44,592 nt of DNA, taken from Condylostoma magnum (lineage: Eukaryota; Ciliophora; Heterotrichea; Heterotrichida; Condylostomatidae). The translations under genes and the position numbers were made by a program. Positions 1 to 10,728 of this stretch are shown here, piece after piece. Location of the stretch: assembly GCA_920105805.1 (NCBI GenBank), contig CAKKTI010000015.1, forward strand, positions 75,435 through 120,026, given 5' to 3'. The notes beneath the pieces were generated by a model that worked only from the letters and a program-made list of their open reading frames with translations, was not told the DNA's origin and did no database searches. Every line of letters begins with the position of its first letter. Position 1 is the first letter of the stretch.

Positions 1-638
1 AGGATTATACCAGCTGCGAAGAGGTCAACCTCAGTACCTTTGTATGGTTATCGGGCGTGGATTTAAGGAGACATGTAGTTCTCTGTGCCTAAGTGAGTAT
101 GCAGAAGACCAGAGCCGTCTCTTCCGCTTAGAAGCATTGCAAAGCCAAAATCAGTTAGTTTTAGAGTAAAGTTCTCGTCAAAGAGGATGTTTTCTGGCTT
201 TATGTCCCTATGTGTTATTTCGTTCTGATGGCAAATCCTAAGGGCATCTATTAAATTCCTGAACAATGCCCTGCATAAATCCTCGTTAAATTTGCCAGTT
301 TTGAACAAAATTTCGAATAACTCACCGTTATTACAGTAATCCATGACTAGATACATGCAATTGTAGACTCCTCCATTATTTTTCTTTACATACACTCCAT
401 TCTCGTTTGCATTGACTAAGTTGACTATATTAGGGTGGCTTATTCGGCCAAGGGCGGACATTTCGTTTTGTACCATCTCTTAAAACCTTTAAGACATGCT
501 GCCAGTAACATTCTTAATAATTTTGAGGGCATATTAATTACCTGTATCGATATCTTAGCCTAATTTCACAGTGGCTGTAGCACCTTTTCCAAGTTTTCCT
601 AAGATTTAATAATTATCTAGCTGACTTGTAGCTGACAT
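1..638 (-). CDS. serine/threonine protein kinase, 3' part outside window
   Basis: Eukaryotic protein kinase that transfers phosphate from ATP to Ser/Thr. Visible in order: glycine loop GKGATATV (about residues 17-24), the VAIK-type lysine in YALKII, hinge LVMDYC, catalytic loop HRDIKPEN, metal-binding DFG, and the activation-segment block TENYMSPQIHARQPYKGTEV. The Gln in MSPQ is encoded by TAA where kinases often have Glu; the reading runs on past it into clear subdomain IX (DLFAAGII), so TAA is sense. Start is the first ATG before the glycine loop. The gene runs off the left edge in subdomain IX, so the C lobe and any C-terminal domain are unseen. Substrate and exact family are not identifiable; the loop spacing is CAMK/Aurora-like. 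It is divergent from the AP-3 gene, 449 bp apart. Confidence 0.93.
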
Positions 639-1087
639 TTAATTTATTATAACTCTTTTATTTGCTTAAAACATGGATTTGGTGTCAGAAATCAACAGAA
701 AATGATTAAATTAATGGTTGATATAATAATATAGTAAAGTTTTGGGATAAAGGAGTAGTTTTAATTGGTAATGCATATGGATGAGTTTTAAATGTTGTGT
801 TTTCTAGTAACTGAAAACTAATGGAAAATTGTAGATTTGAGTATTTAAGATAACTATGCATTGGTTATAGTGCTGTGTGTATTTGAGATGCTTTCAATAG
901 TATTATAATTCATATAAATGTTTTATACAGCTAAAAATGTCTATCTACATAACTAAAAGAAAGTCAAAAATATACTAGTTTCTAAATCCTTTCAATACAT
1001 ACTACACAAATCAAACATGCAAATAGCAATTCACTAATAATCCTCATAACACCCTCTCTACTTATCCTTCATCTTAAATGGTAATAA
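639..1087. other. intergenic, divergent promoter region
   Basis: AT-rich spacer between the kinase and AP-3 delta starts. I see no gene or RNA here. It presumably holds both promoters; no motif could be assigned. Confidence 0.6.
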
Positions 1088-3573
1088 ATGTTTACTCGAA
1101 CTCCCGTAGACGTAATCAAAGGTCTTAGAAAAGGATAAGTTGATAGGAGTTAATTCCTCACAACCGTTTTTTCCGAGATAAGAGAAGAAGTGAAAAACTA
1201 GGACCTAAGCACAAAGCTAAACGCCGTATAAAAACTTTTCGTGCTTTCTTTAGAATGATACGAGCTAGAGTGAACATCCTTCCATATAATGGAGATAATG
1301 AGTTCTCCAAAATTCAACATAAAGCGTTCAGGCTACTTAATAGGCTCAATAGTCCTCCCAGGGCAAACCGATGTTTTATTTTTAGCTACAAATCTATTCC
1401 GCCGTGACATAATTTCCAGTAATTACCTAGACGCTAACCTATCAGTCAGCTGCCTTGGCAGTGTCGTGGACTCTGAACTAGCGCGTGAGCTATAGAACGA
1501 GTGTAGTACAATGCTGACCCATACAAAGCCAATGCTACGCAAAAAAACAGCAGCTTTATTCTTCAAAATCTTTTATGTCCACCCAGAAGCTCTAACAACT
1601 CATTTTGAAAGATTAGCAGAGAGATTGGCTGATGATAACTAAGGAGTGGTTACAGCCACAGTGAATACTATGTTTGAAACTGCGAGGCATAATCCCAGAT
1701 ACGTTTTATATGCTGCGAAGCAGCTCTATGACTTACTGGAGAAGAGTTAGAGTAATTGGCTGATTATTAAGTTGGTGAAGTTGTTTGGTATACTGGCCGG
1801 GGCGGAGCCGAGGCTAGTTAAGAAGATGGTGGAGCCGTTTGTGAAGTAATTGACTAATAATCAAGCGAAGTCTGTGGAGTTTGAGATTGTAAGGACAGTG
1901 CTGATATATATGCAGGAGTAGACGAACTTAGTTGAAGTATGCATTTAGAGGTTATAAGGGTTTCTGGATAGCAATGATCCTAATTTGAAGTATTTAGGAC
2001 TCGTGTTGTATTAGATTGCTTTGCAGAATTGTATAGAGGTTCCTTAAGAGTTTAGGGTGTTTACTCTAGAAGCGTTGCAGAGTAAGGATATTACTATTAG
2101 GTTGAGGGCATTGGATATTATTCTGTTAACTACTACTCAGGAAACTGTTGTTGAAATTGTACATTAGTTGATTTAAGAGATTAATAATCCTAACTCAGTG
2201 GATATCAAAGAGGATATCATTGCTACTGTTTTAGGCATTGTATGCAGAAACCATTATGAATTGATTGATGACTTTGAGTGGTTGTTTAGAATACTTTAAA
2301 GCTTGGCAGTTATTAAAACTCAGAAAAATGAAAATTAGTTAAGTGGAATTATGCTTGATGTTGTATTGAGAGTAGAAGAGTTAAGACCAGAAGCTTGTGA
2401 AATGCTTATTGATGCCTTATAAAAATTTGAGGAAATTATAACTGAGAAATGCGAAGCACTGGCAGCAATGATCTTCATACTGGGAGAATTTGCAGATACA
2501 CTAGAAAATGGGGTTCAATAGGCCTTATAAGTATTTCTAAGTGATAAATGGAATAAAGCTTAATTCCCATTGATAATCAAAAATGCATCGTATTCAGCAA
2601 TTTTTAAGCTTTATATAAAAAGTAGTGAAAATTCAGAGTAAAAAGTAAAAGAATTGATTTAAAGCAAGTCATAAGATATAGAAAACATGGAATTGTAGGA
2701 AAGATGCTTATTTTTTAATAACATACTAGATAACTTAACAGAATAAACATAATAATCCCTATAAGAGTCGTTGACTCCCCTTCTTCCAGTACATCCGAGT
2801 GCCTAGTAATTAATATTTCCTCCAGACGACCTAAAAGAGCAAATACAGGTTGATGAAACTGAGCTTTATATACGAAAAGAGGATGGAACTATAGAGTATC
2901 TCTATTTTAGAGACGAGGACTTTTTATCACCAGAAACAATAAACCAGAATTCCTTACAAAATCTAAGAGAACAGCTTACATAATAGCAGCAAGCCTTCAT
3001 TATCAAAGGGAAAAGTAAGAAAAAGAAGAAGAAGAAGAAGTAAGCTTAAGTAAAAGAAGAGGAGACTAAATAAGAAATTATTATCCAGGCTCCTAAAAGT
3101 GATAAGAAATACAAGGTAAATAGAAATGAAGCTCTAGTTCCAGATATGCCGTAGTAATTATATTAGTTATAGCCTAATAATGCTTCTTTTTATGTTTCTT
3201 AGGGGCTGTTGGTTAATGTTTATTTGACTACTTTGGGGGTGTTATATTTTGAATTTCTCGTAAAATTTTTGAAGATTGAGATGCTCTCAGTTCATTTAGA
3301 CTCTTCTACTTGTGTGAATCTGAAAAATCGTATATTTAGGTTATATCAAATTCTATTATTGACCCATCATCTGAAGCATCTTACATGAGTTCTTATGCTT
3401 ATTTAACGGCTTATTGGATCTAATATATACTGTTTCTCAATAACGATCTTTGCCTGTTACGATTTGTCAATCATCTGGTAGAATTTAATTCCTTTAGTGA
3501 TTAGTCAAGCCTGACTTCTGTTTTATTTAAGCAATCAAAATTACAAGATATACATCCAGATGTTACTTTTTAA
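1088..3573 (+). CDS. AP3D1: AP-3 adaptor complex subunit delta
   Basis: Large adaptin of the AP-3 coat, which sorts cargo from endosome or Golgi membranes to lysosome-related organelles. The N-terminal trunk matches family signatures throughout: MSSPKFNIKRSGYL, LMLTHTKPMLRKKTA-type block, NWLIIKLVKLFGIL, DPNLKYLGL and RLRALDII. ATG 1088 gives an N-terminus (MFTRTPVDVIKGLRKG) that lines up with metazoan delta. In-frame TGA 1271-1273 sits at the conserved Trp before the helix TSFHIMEIM, direct evidence for TGA as Trp. A Lys-rich hinge lies near 3010-3050, as in other delta subunits. After about 3313 the original frame degenerates and a different frame carries ear-like sequence (DPSSEASYMSSYAYL) to TAA 3571-3573; a short intron (26-nt candidate 3314-3339) or an indel must lie between. 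In the original frame it would end at TGA 3386-3388. Confidence 0.9.
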
Positions 3574-3582
3574 CCCATTTTT

Positions 3583-4356
3583 TTACTTCAACTGTAGTCT
3601 TTTATGCTTTAAATCACATGGATCCTTTGTAGTTGCTACTAAGTAGTTCGGGAATCCTACTGCCTTTTTGAATCTTCCATACCTTGCTTCAAACTACGAT
3701 ATAATATCCTTACTTTCTAATGCCTCTTTGCTTTTAGTATTACTTTTCCTTTCATATGTCTAACTAAAAGTCTGCATTGAAAAATTCTTAGGCTCCTCTT
3801 TCATCCTTTTCAACTTTCTTATAGCCTCATTGTACCTAAACCCCAGCAGTCCATTAAAATCACTATGTGGTTACTCCCTATTGCATCCTTCCTTCTTCGG
3901 CTGGGCTAACTCGTCAATTCTTTGGCTTCTAACAAAACTGAAACCAATACTGGCAGATTTAGGTCTTGTAACTCCAATTCTTTAGTCAATTTAGTCCTTT
4001 TCAAGTCTTTTTTGCTTGATTCTATTAAGCATAATTTCTCTATTTTTCATTTACAATCTTTTATGCTTTAATTACTCTTATTTATCGATTTAAATCTTCC
4101 ATTGAATGTTTTAAGCAGCTAGTTTATCCCTCTTCATTATGTCCCTGTTTACTAATAACTTAATTTTCTCTCTAGGAAGCTCATTTAATCTTTCGAACGG
4201 GGATTATATGTCATATTATCTCTTAGAAGGGTCCTTGAAGTTCTTTGAGCGTTAAAATGTCCTATTAAGCTAAGAAATTGCAGTCATTGGACGTTTAGGA
4301 GCCCCAAAGGTAGCAGTTGAATCAGTTCTAAACCACTGTGTATCAGTTGTATTCAT
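3583..4356 (-). CDS. basic protein of unknown function, possibly axonemal
   Basis: About 257 residues, Arg/Lys-rich and Gln-rich, with no recognised domain. The N-terminus (TFGAPKRPMTAISQLNRTF) and scattered Arg-Pro-Lys-Ser/Thr motifs resemble short ciliary microtubule-associated proteins, but this is only a composition argument. ATG 4356 is the only good start before the conserved-looking N-terminal block. The stop is taken as TAA 3585-3583, because that leaves 9 nt to the end of the convergent AP-3 gene; if TAA were read as Gln the frame would run to TGA at 3537-3535 and overlap it. It is divergent from the next plus gene, 143 bp apart. Confidence 0.6.
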
Positions 4357-4499
4357 TAATAAAGTAAATGTCTCAGCCTTTTTTCTGGAAAACTCTGAAT
4401 CAAGACAATTTCCCTTCTTTGACTATAAGAAGCTAATCAAGTACTAGGGCTATTAACTGTGGAAGGTTGAAAAAGGAAAGTAAAGATTTATTCGGAACC

Positions 4500-7178
4500 A
4501 TGCAAACTAAAGTCGAGCAATTAAGAAACCAGCTGTGAGATAGAAAACAGTAAATTGATTAATTGTAGACTACTCTTGAGCAATTTTAAGATAAGTACTT
4601 TAATTTAGAATCTGCTTATAAGGACATTAAATAGAAATACTTTAAATCAAGAGTATTAGAAGGAAGATTAATGCAGAAGACTAACTCTGTTAGCACTATA
4701 AAACAAGAAGTTAAGTAAAAGGTTGTAAGAAGGCCTAATAAGTAAAAAGTTGTTTTAAGCATGACTAGCATTTTCATTGCTGAAAAAAAGCCAAGATTAG
4801 TTAAGTTAGTAGTATAGCGATTGAACAGAAAAGGAAAAAGATATAAGCCTAAAATAATCGAAGATCATGAATAAAAAGCATTTTAAAGGATTAAATAGTC
4901 ATGAATGAAGAAAATGATAAAGAATAACTCCCAAAAGGCATTTTATGAGGAAAATACAGTGTAACTATAAAAATCAGTAGAATAGCTAAGAACAGAAATA
5001 CAGATATAGCGCCAAGCCGCAAGTAAAAAAGGACAAATTAATGATTAAATCAGTAAATAATTATAAAAACTATAATAAATGCATGATAAGTCGAAATAAT
5101 CTATGATCAAGTACAATAATTTAGTTTTGAAGGAATAAGGGTTTAATGAACTTGATTTACTTTAAATGACATAAAATGTGTTAGACAAGCTATTAAATCT
5201 AGATAAAGAAAAACGGTAGTTAATAGAGAGTTTAAGTCAAGAATAACTATAAGTTTCCCATCTTTAAAATACTATTGATAATATTAAGTAAAATAATAGC
5301 ATGAAATTAAAATTTCATTAGATAGTACAAGAAAATAATGAAAAAAAGTTATTAATCGAGTAATTATAGAAAAAAGATCAGAAGTCGACTAAAAAGATAG
5401 ATTAACTCATACCAAAATTAGAAGAAAGAAATTAATAATTAAATAAGAAGATAGAAATATTAGAAAAAACCAACGAATTCTTAAAGGAAAGAAATTAACA
5501 TCTATAGGATGATTTTAACAGGTTAAAATGTATAAAAGTAGACCATTCTTCAGAAATTTTAGAATAATATAACAAGACCAAGTAATAATATGATTTTCTC
5601 AAAAAGCAAGTTCAACATATCCAGGAAGAATATAACTCTGTCAGCAAATCAAACTAATAATTAAAAGAAGGATTGCATCAACAAATCCTCTGTAACAATT
5701 GCAGGTAAAATTTAACAAATGTTATTTGTGGAAACTGTAAGTACTAAATTTGCTCAAATTGCAAAGTCTACCATAAAACAAGATGCATCGGGTCAAATCC
5801 TTACATAAAACTAAAAGTTTTAGATAATATAATAAATCTACTAAAATATTAAATGGAATTAGAGGAAAAATTATTTGAAAAAAATAACTTCATTCCTGAT
5901 TATAACAAACTGTTTCAAGGGGTTGTAAAGGTTGTTTTTACTTAAATTGATGGAATTGCACTTAAACTTAGACATTTGAATCAAGAAACTAATCTATTGT
6001 GGGAGCTAGCAAGTAATGATGAGAAATTTTGTAACGAAAATAGAAACTTACTTAATGATACCAGAAAAATTGTAAAAGAAACAACACATGCTGATTTAAA
6101 AATCGATAAGAAGAAAAAGAATTTTATCCAGGTGGCCAAATAATTCGACTTTTAATTGAATTAAACTTTAAATGAAGTTGAAAAAATAAAATATGAGTCA
6201 AATAGAAGCTTTTTAAGATTAAATGAAAGTATAGAAGGGTAAAGGAAATACATTTAAAATCTTGTAGCTGAGAAATCCTCGTAGTATAAGGCATATTAAT
6301 CTATTTTTCAGTGAAATGATAATCACTATGTAAAAACCAGTTATAGGACTGGATAACGAAAAGAGCCAAAAATCGTGTTTTCTAATAATATTCTGACTAA
6401 TCATTGAGTAGGTAGTAATGAAGTAATTTTTAGGTGTAATAAAAATTGCGTATATAACGGATATCATCTATTAGACAGTTTTAATCACGCAGCCTAACTT
6501 CTAAGCAATTTGAATAATTTAATGAAGATTTACCTATATATCAAGCTGACATGTGAGTAAGTTTAAAATTTACTTACTTCTCTATAAAACTAAATTGTGT
6601 TCAAAATAAATCAATATTTCTACTACAACGGCTCATGCTCAAGTTTGAATGCTAAAGAGTTTTGAAAGGACTAAAAAACATTAAAATTTATACACAAAAT
6701 TAAAGACTGTAAGAATAGATTAGTAAATCAGCTTCCAAAACTAGATTCATATGCAAAAGTGATTTAAGACAGTATAAAAAACAACTAAAATTCATGCTTA
6801 CCTTTAAAGCAAGACTCTCTAATAAATGATAGAATATTATATGAAGACAGAATATAAAGTCATACTGTATCTATAAGTAATATTATCAGCTTTTTATTAC
6901 AAATAGACACAGCATCACATTATTAAATTTTCTAGCACAAGCAGCGCGACTGAAAATCTGTAATTGTATTTTTAAACAAAGAACGGATTATAAAGAAAGA
7001 TCCTAGATCAAAGATAAAACTCCGCTAATACCCAATTTATAAACTATTACACCTAAAATCCCATATTCTATACAAAATCCAGCCCTACAGCCACCTTATA
7101 AGACTTCTAGAAAACCGTAATAATCTAAGAAAACAAATGCTAAGATTTGTATAGAAAAATTAAGACAGGCAAACTTGA
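4500..7178 (+). CDS. long coiled-coil protein with central B-box-like zinc finger
   Basis: About 890 residues. Residues 1-390 are Gln/Lys/Glu-rich with heptad-like spacing, typical of a coiled coil. Next comes a zinc-binding cluster: Cys398-x2-Cys401, Cys410-x2-Cys413, Cys418-x2-Cys421, His425, Cys429. This spacing fits a B-box-type finger. A second helical region follows, then a basic tail. TAA and TAG are dense throughout as Gln and several TGA read as Trp (for example in KQSWMKKM). The end is uncertain: TAA 7161-7163 and TGA 7176-7178 are both possible, and the next gene starts at 7218 in the same frame. Role unknown; scaffold or cytoskeletal function is an inference from architecture. Confidence 0.65.
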
Positions 7179-7217
7179 ATAAGACAAATAAAAATTCTAA
7201 CAATAAGTAAGTTTAAC

Positions 7218-8111
7218 ATGGATGAGACATAGCGTAGAATACAGCACTCATACGGCTCAAATACCATCGGTACTCATTCTTATAACTCCAGCTGGGACTT
7301 CATATCAGAATAAGTAGAGTATGAAGATTAATCTCCAATACCCACGAGCACAACTAATGAAAATTTAAACTCTTTATTGCCTTAAGATGAAGATTCATTG
7401 GAGTCAAGCTCAATTAAATCCAGTAGTTGCGAGGAAAGCGATTTATCATAAAAGATTTCACCTATCAATGCATTTTTGTAAGAAGATAATGCAACTACAT
7501 TATAAAGAAGAGCTTAGATAATGCGTTTAAAAAGAGGAAAAGAAGTAAAATCTATAGATTATTTAACAAATTAGCTTAATAAAGAAACTAAGCGGCTACA
7601 CAGTGCAGGATTAACAGGATGGAAACGTAATTATGTAAAACTTAAGCATAGGTAGTCAGCTTCCTAGGCTACTTAATTTAATCATTATCAAAGATTCAGT
7701 ACTTAATTTTTCAATACATCTAAGTCCTCTACTCCCTAGTAATGGAATTGAAGTGAGAATATAAGAAGAAAAGGAGTTGTGTAGATTCAACATAGACTAA
7801 AATCTAGATTATTTACCTCATAGTAGATACAAAAAGTTGTTAAATAAGAAAGTAATGAATAAATTTAGAAATTATTCAATGAAGCTAGTCCTGCATACAC
7901 TCCGTAGTATAAAAAGGTACTTTCTCAGACTACAACAAGATATTAAAATGCGTTAAAGTAAAAGATTTAAGCTATTGTAAGGAATAAGTCTATTTCTCCT
8001 GATAGGAAGCTAAATGTTATATAGGGAGAGTTTTCAAGACTTAATCATAGACACAGGAAATTGTACAAAGGAACTAAAGTTGAAGGGGGATTTTTAATTA
8101 CTATGACTTGA
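7218..8111 (+). CDS. Ser/Gln-rich protein, unknown
   Basis: About 297 residues beginning MDETQRRIQHSYGSNT. The N-terminal third is low-complexity and acidic/Ser-rich; the rest is basic with no recognised domain. It shares the reading frame of the upstream zinc-finger gene, so a fusion cannot be excluded, although the AT-rich 39-nt spacer and a fresh ATG argue for two genes. It ends at TGA 8109-8111, overlapping the tail of the convergent minus gene by 11 nt. Confidence 0.5.
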
Positions 8112-10707
8112 TTTCTGCTGTAAACTTGGCTAATTGCTCATTTTTTGTTTTAATAATGTGCTAAAGTCTTCTACATTTCATTTCTAATTGTTTTAATTTT
8201 GAGTTTAATTATATTTAATCTTGATTTGAAGGTTTTTTTGCTATTTAAGTCTTTTCATTTTACAATTGATCCTAAACTTATGTATTTTATTGCTCTTATG
8301 ACTTCTTTAATTGCTATTATAGTTCTAATATTTATAACTAGAAATCTTATTAAAGCCTTTCTTACTATAGTTAATGTTATTGCTATATTCTGAGCATTTA
8401 TTACTAAAAAACGGTTTCTTTTGCTTAAAATAAGTAATCATGGAATTAGTTTTTAAATTCCTACAGTTCTTAAATCTTTCACAAGTAGTTTTACTCTTTC
8501 TCCATAAATTAATCTCTTTCCTATATTACTTATTGTTGATACTCCTTAGCCTACGATTAGATTTTTTCTAACTGTTCTTTATTTAAAACTGTTCCATTTG
8601 CTAAATTATTTATTACTGGTAAATCTCCTCGACTTTCTTTAATAAATACTCCTCCATGCTCTTGTATTAGATTAACTTTAAGACTTTCTAATCTTTGTGA
8701 TTCCAAATTTGACCTTTTTTTAGTTTCATTCAATTCCTTTTACAATTATTTTAGCTGTTCAGCTAGTTTTTCATTTTCTTTCTGAAATCCAACCAATAAA
8801 ACTTCCTATTGCTGCTCATTTTTGATTAAATTTTACTTTTCTTGTACATTTTTCATTTTTTCAGCATTGAAAGTCTTTTTTAGCTTCAAAGTATCTTCCA
8901 ATTGCAGCTTTATTGTTTCATTTTCTTACTTTAATTCTTAATTTTCCTCTTACAGCTTTTCAATGTCTTCTTGGTTGTAATTAATCTCTTATTCTAATCC
9001 GCTAATTCGATGCATTAACTCTTTATATCTTTCATCGCTTTGCAATGGTTATACAGAACTTTCCTTAGAACTTTCCTCTGAACTTTATCTCTTAAAATCT
9101 CTTTCCATCTAAATTTTTTCATATCTTAACTCAACAATTTCTTCATTTTTCTGTTTGATTATTTCAGACTTTTACTTTAGCTCTTAATTCAAATCTTCTA
9201 TTTTATTTTTCCCGATATCCAGCTCCTTCATCAATTATTCAATTTCAGTTTTGTACAACTGTATATAATTTTTAGCCTCTTACAATTTCAATCTAGTTTC
9301 TGTCAGCTCTCCTTCATTTAACTTATTAATATCTTCAATAATCTCTTTTTTCTAATACTGATATATCTCTTCTTACTTATCTAATAGCATTTTCTCGACT
9401 TACTAAACTCTCTGCTTAAAGTAATTAAGTTCATACTCTATTACCTAGTACTTAACATCCATTTCTGGTGGAGGTGGTACATCATCCGGTATTTTCTAAT
9501 AAATAACATAAATAGGGCCATTTTGACCTCCTTGTGCATTAATAGCTTTTTAAATATCAGGATCCTATAAAATTTCTGCTTTCTGCGGTCTAAACTCCAC
9601 TTTCTCCTCAGCATCGAAGCTTTCTACTTTTATTGGACTTTTGATAGATTCCACTTCGGATTATTCAGATCTTCCACTGCTGCGTAAGGAGCTAAGTCTT
9701 CTTGATTTTATAGATCTACTGGATCCCATACTGGAGCCTATGTCTTTAGATGCTTCAGATTTTTACTCAGGGGAAACATAAGATAATCTGTCAGAGCTTC
9801 TACTGATTGACTCATATACACTTTCTTCCATACTGCCGCTTTCCTAGTCCTGCACGGAAGGACTGGAAAATCTATTGGAGGGAGCTTAGAAGGGCTCAGT
9901 CTGTATAATTGGGTTCTCTGAAGACTAATCAAACTCCTGATAGCTATCCTCTTCACTACTATCTTCCTCTGATTCAGAGTCCATAGGTGAAATCATAGCT
10001 TTTATATCATCTGGAAGACTCTCAAACCCTTTTATAGGGGATTTCCTGAACTTTTTACTTGAATTTTCACTTTTATCTCATTCAGAGTCTTGGCTTTCTT
10101 CAACAAAATCGTTAAAAGTGACGCCTTTCCTTGGTTTTTCATCTTTAGGTGTTATTTCCTTCTTTAAAGTTGATTTTATGCCGGGTGTTGGTTTATATGC
10201 TTATGGGACTTCTTTAGAGGGGGCCTTTATATTACTAAAATCTATATTAAACTCATATGCATTCTCACTTTATTAGTTATTTTAAGCAAATGCCCATTGG
10301 GACTATACTGGCCTTTTAGCTTACTGGTGAAAATTTCACGTGTTTTATTGATTAGAAAAATCATATGGATCTTTTTAATCATTTGAAGAAAAATCATAAG
10401 GATCCTTCTATTAATTACTCTTAGCAGCTGTATTAAACCCTGGTGCAATTTACCCTCCTTGTTTATTAGCTCATAAATTAGATGACTATTTTGCTTATTA
10501 AGACGGAGCAGGTGGATTCTTCTTTTACATTAGACTTTTGGCGAAATCTAAAGCTGACTGTTTCTTTTAATCTAAATTTCCCTGTACTGGCTTTACTTGT
10601 CGCTTTGGCACATAGTCTTCAGAACTGCTTTCATCATTATTCAGAAAATTGTTAAAATCGTTTGAATTATACAAATCCCCGCTGCTTGAACTTCCTAAAT
10701 TGGCCAT
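8101..10707 (-). CDS. large coiled-coil protein, disordered N-terminus
   Basis: About 868 residues. Residues 1-410 are polar, Ser/Pro/Lys-rich and probably disordered. They contain near-repeats with DPYDFS cores at two places near residues 85-100, a clathrin- or adaptor-like linear motif style. A short conserved-looking block, IYVIYQKIPDDVPPPPEM, leads into about 430 residues of heptad coiled coil with very dense TAA/TAG Gln codons toward the end. The start ATG is 21 bp from the start of the divergent calpain-like gene. It is taken to stop at the tandem TAG TAA (8103-8098). Reading through would give a long antisense overlap with the gene at 7218, so these codons most likely terminate. Function unknown; vesicle-tether or cytoskeletal role would be guesswork. 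Confidence 0.65.
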
Positions 10708-10728
10708 TTTAAAATTTTATATAAATTA
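10708..10728. promoter_or_regulatory. 21-bp divergent intergenic spacer
   Basis: Only 21 bp, nearly pure A/T, separate the two opposing ATG codons. If both starts are right, the two promoters and 5' leaders must overlap or lie inside the coding regions. Confidence 0.45.

Noticed and set aside
1088-3388. Reading the genes as pseudogenes full of stops
   Set aside because: The stops fall on conserved Gln/Trp positions in several intact housekeeping families; the code is variant, the genes are whole.
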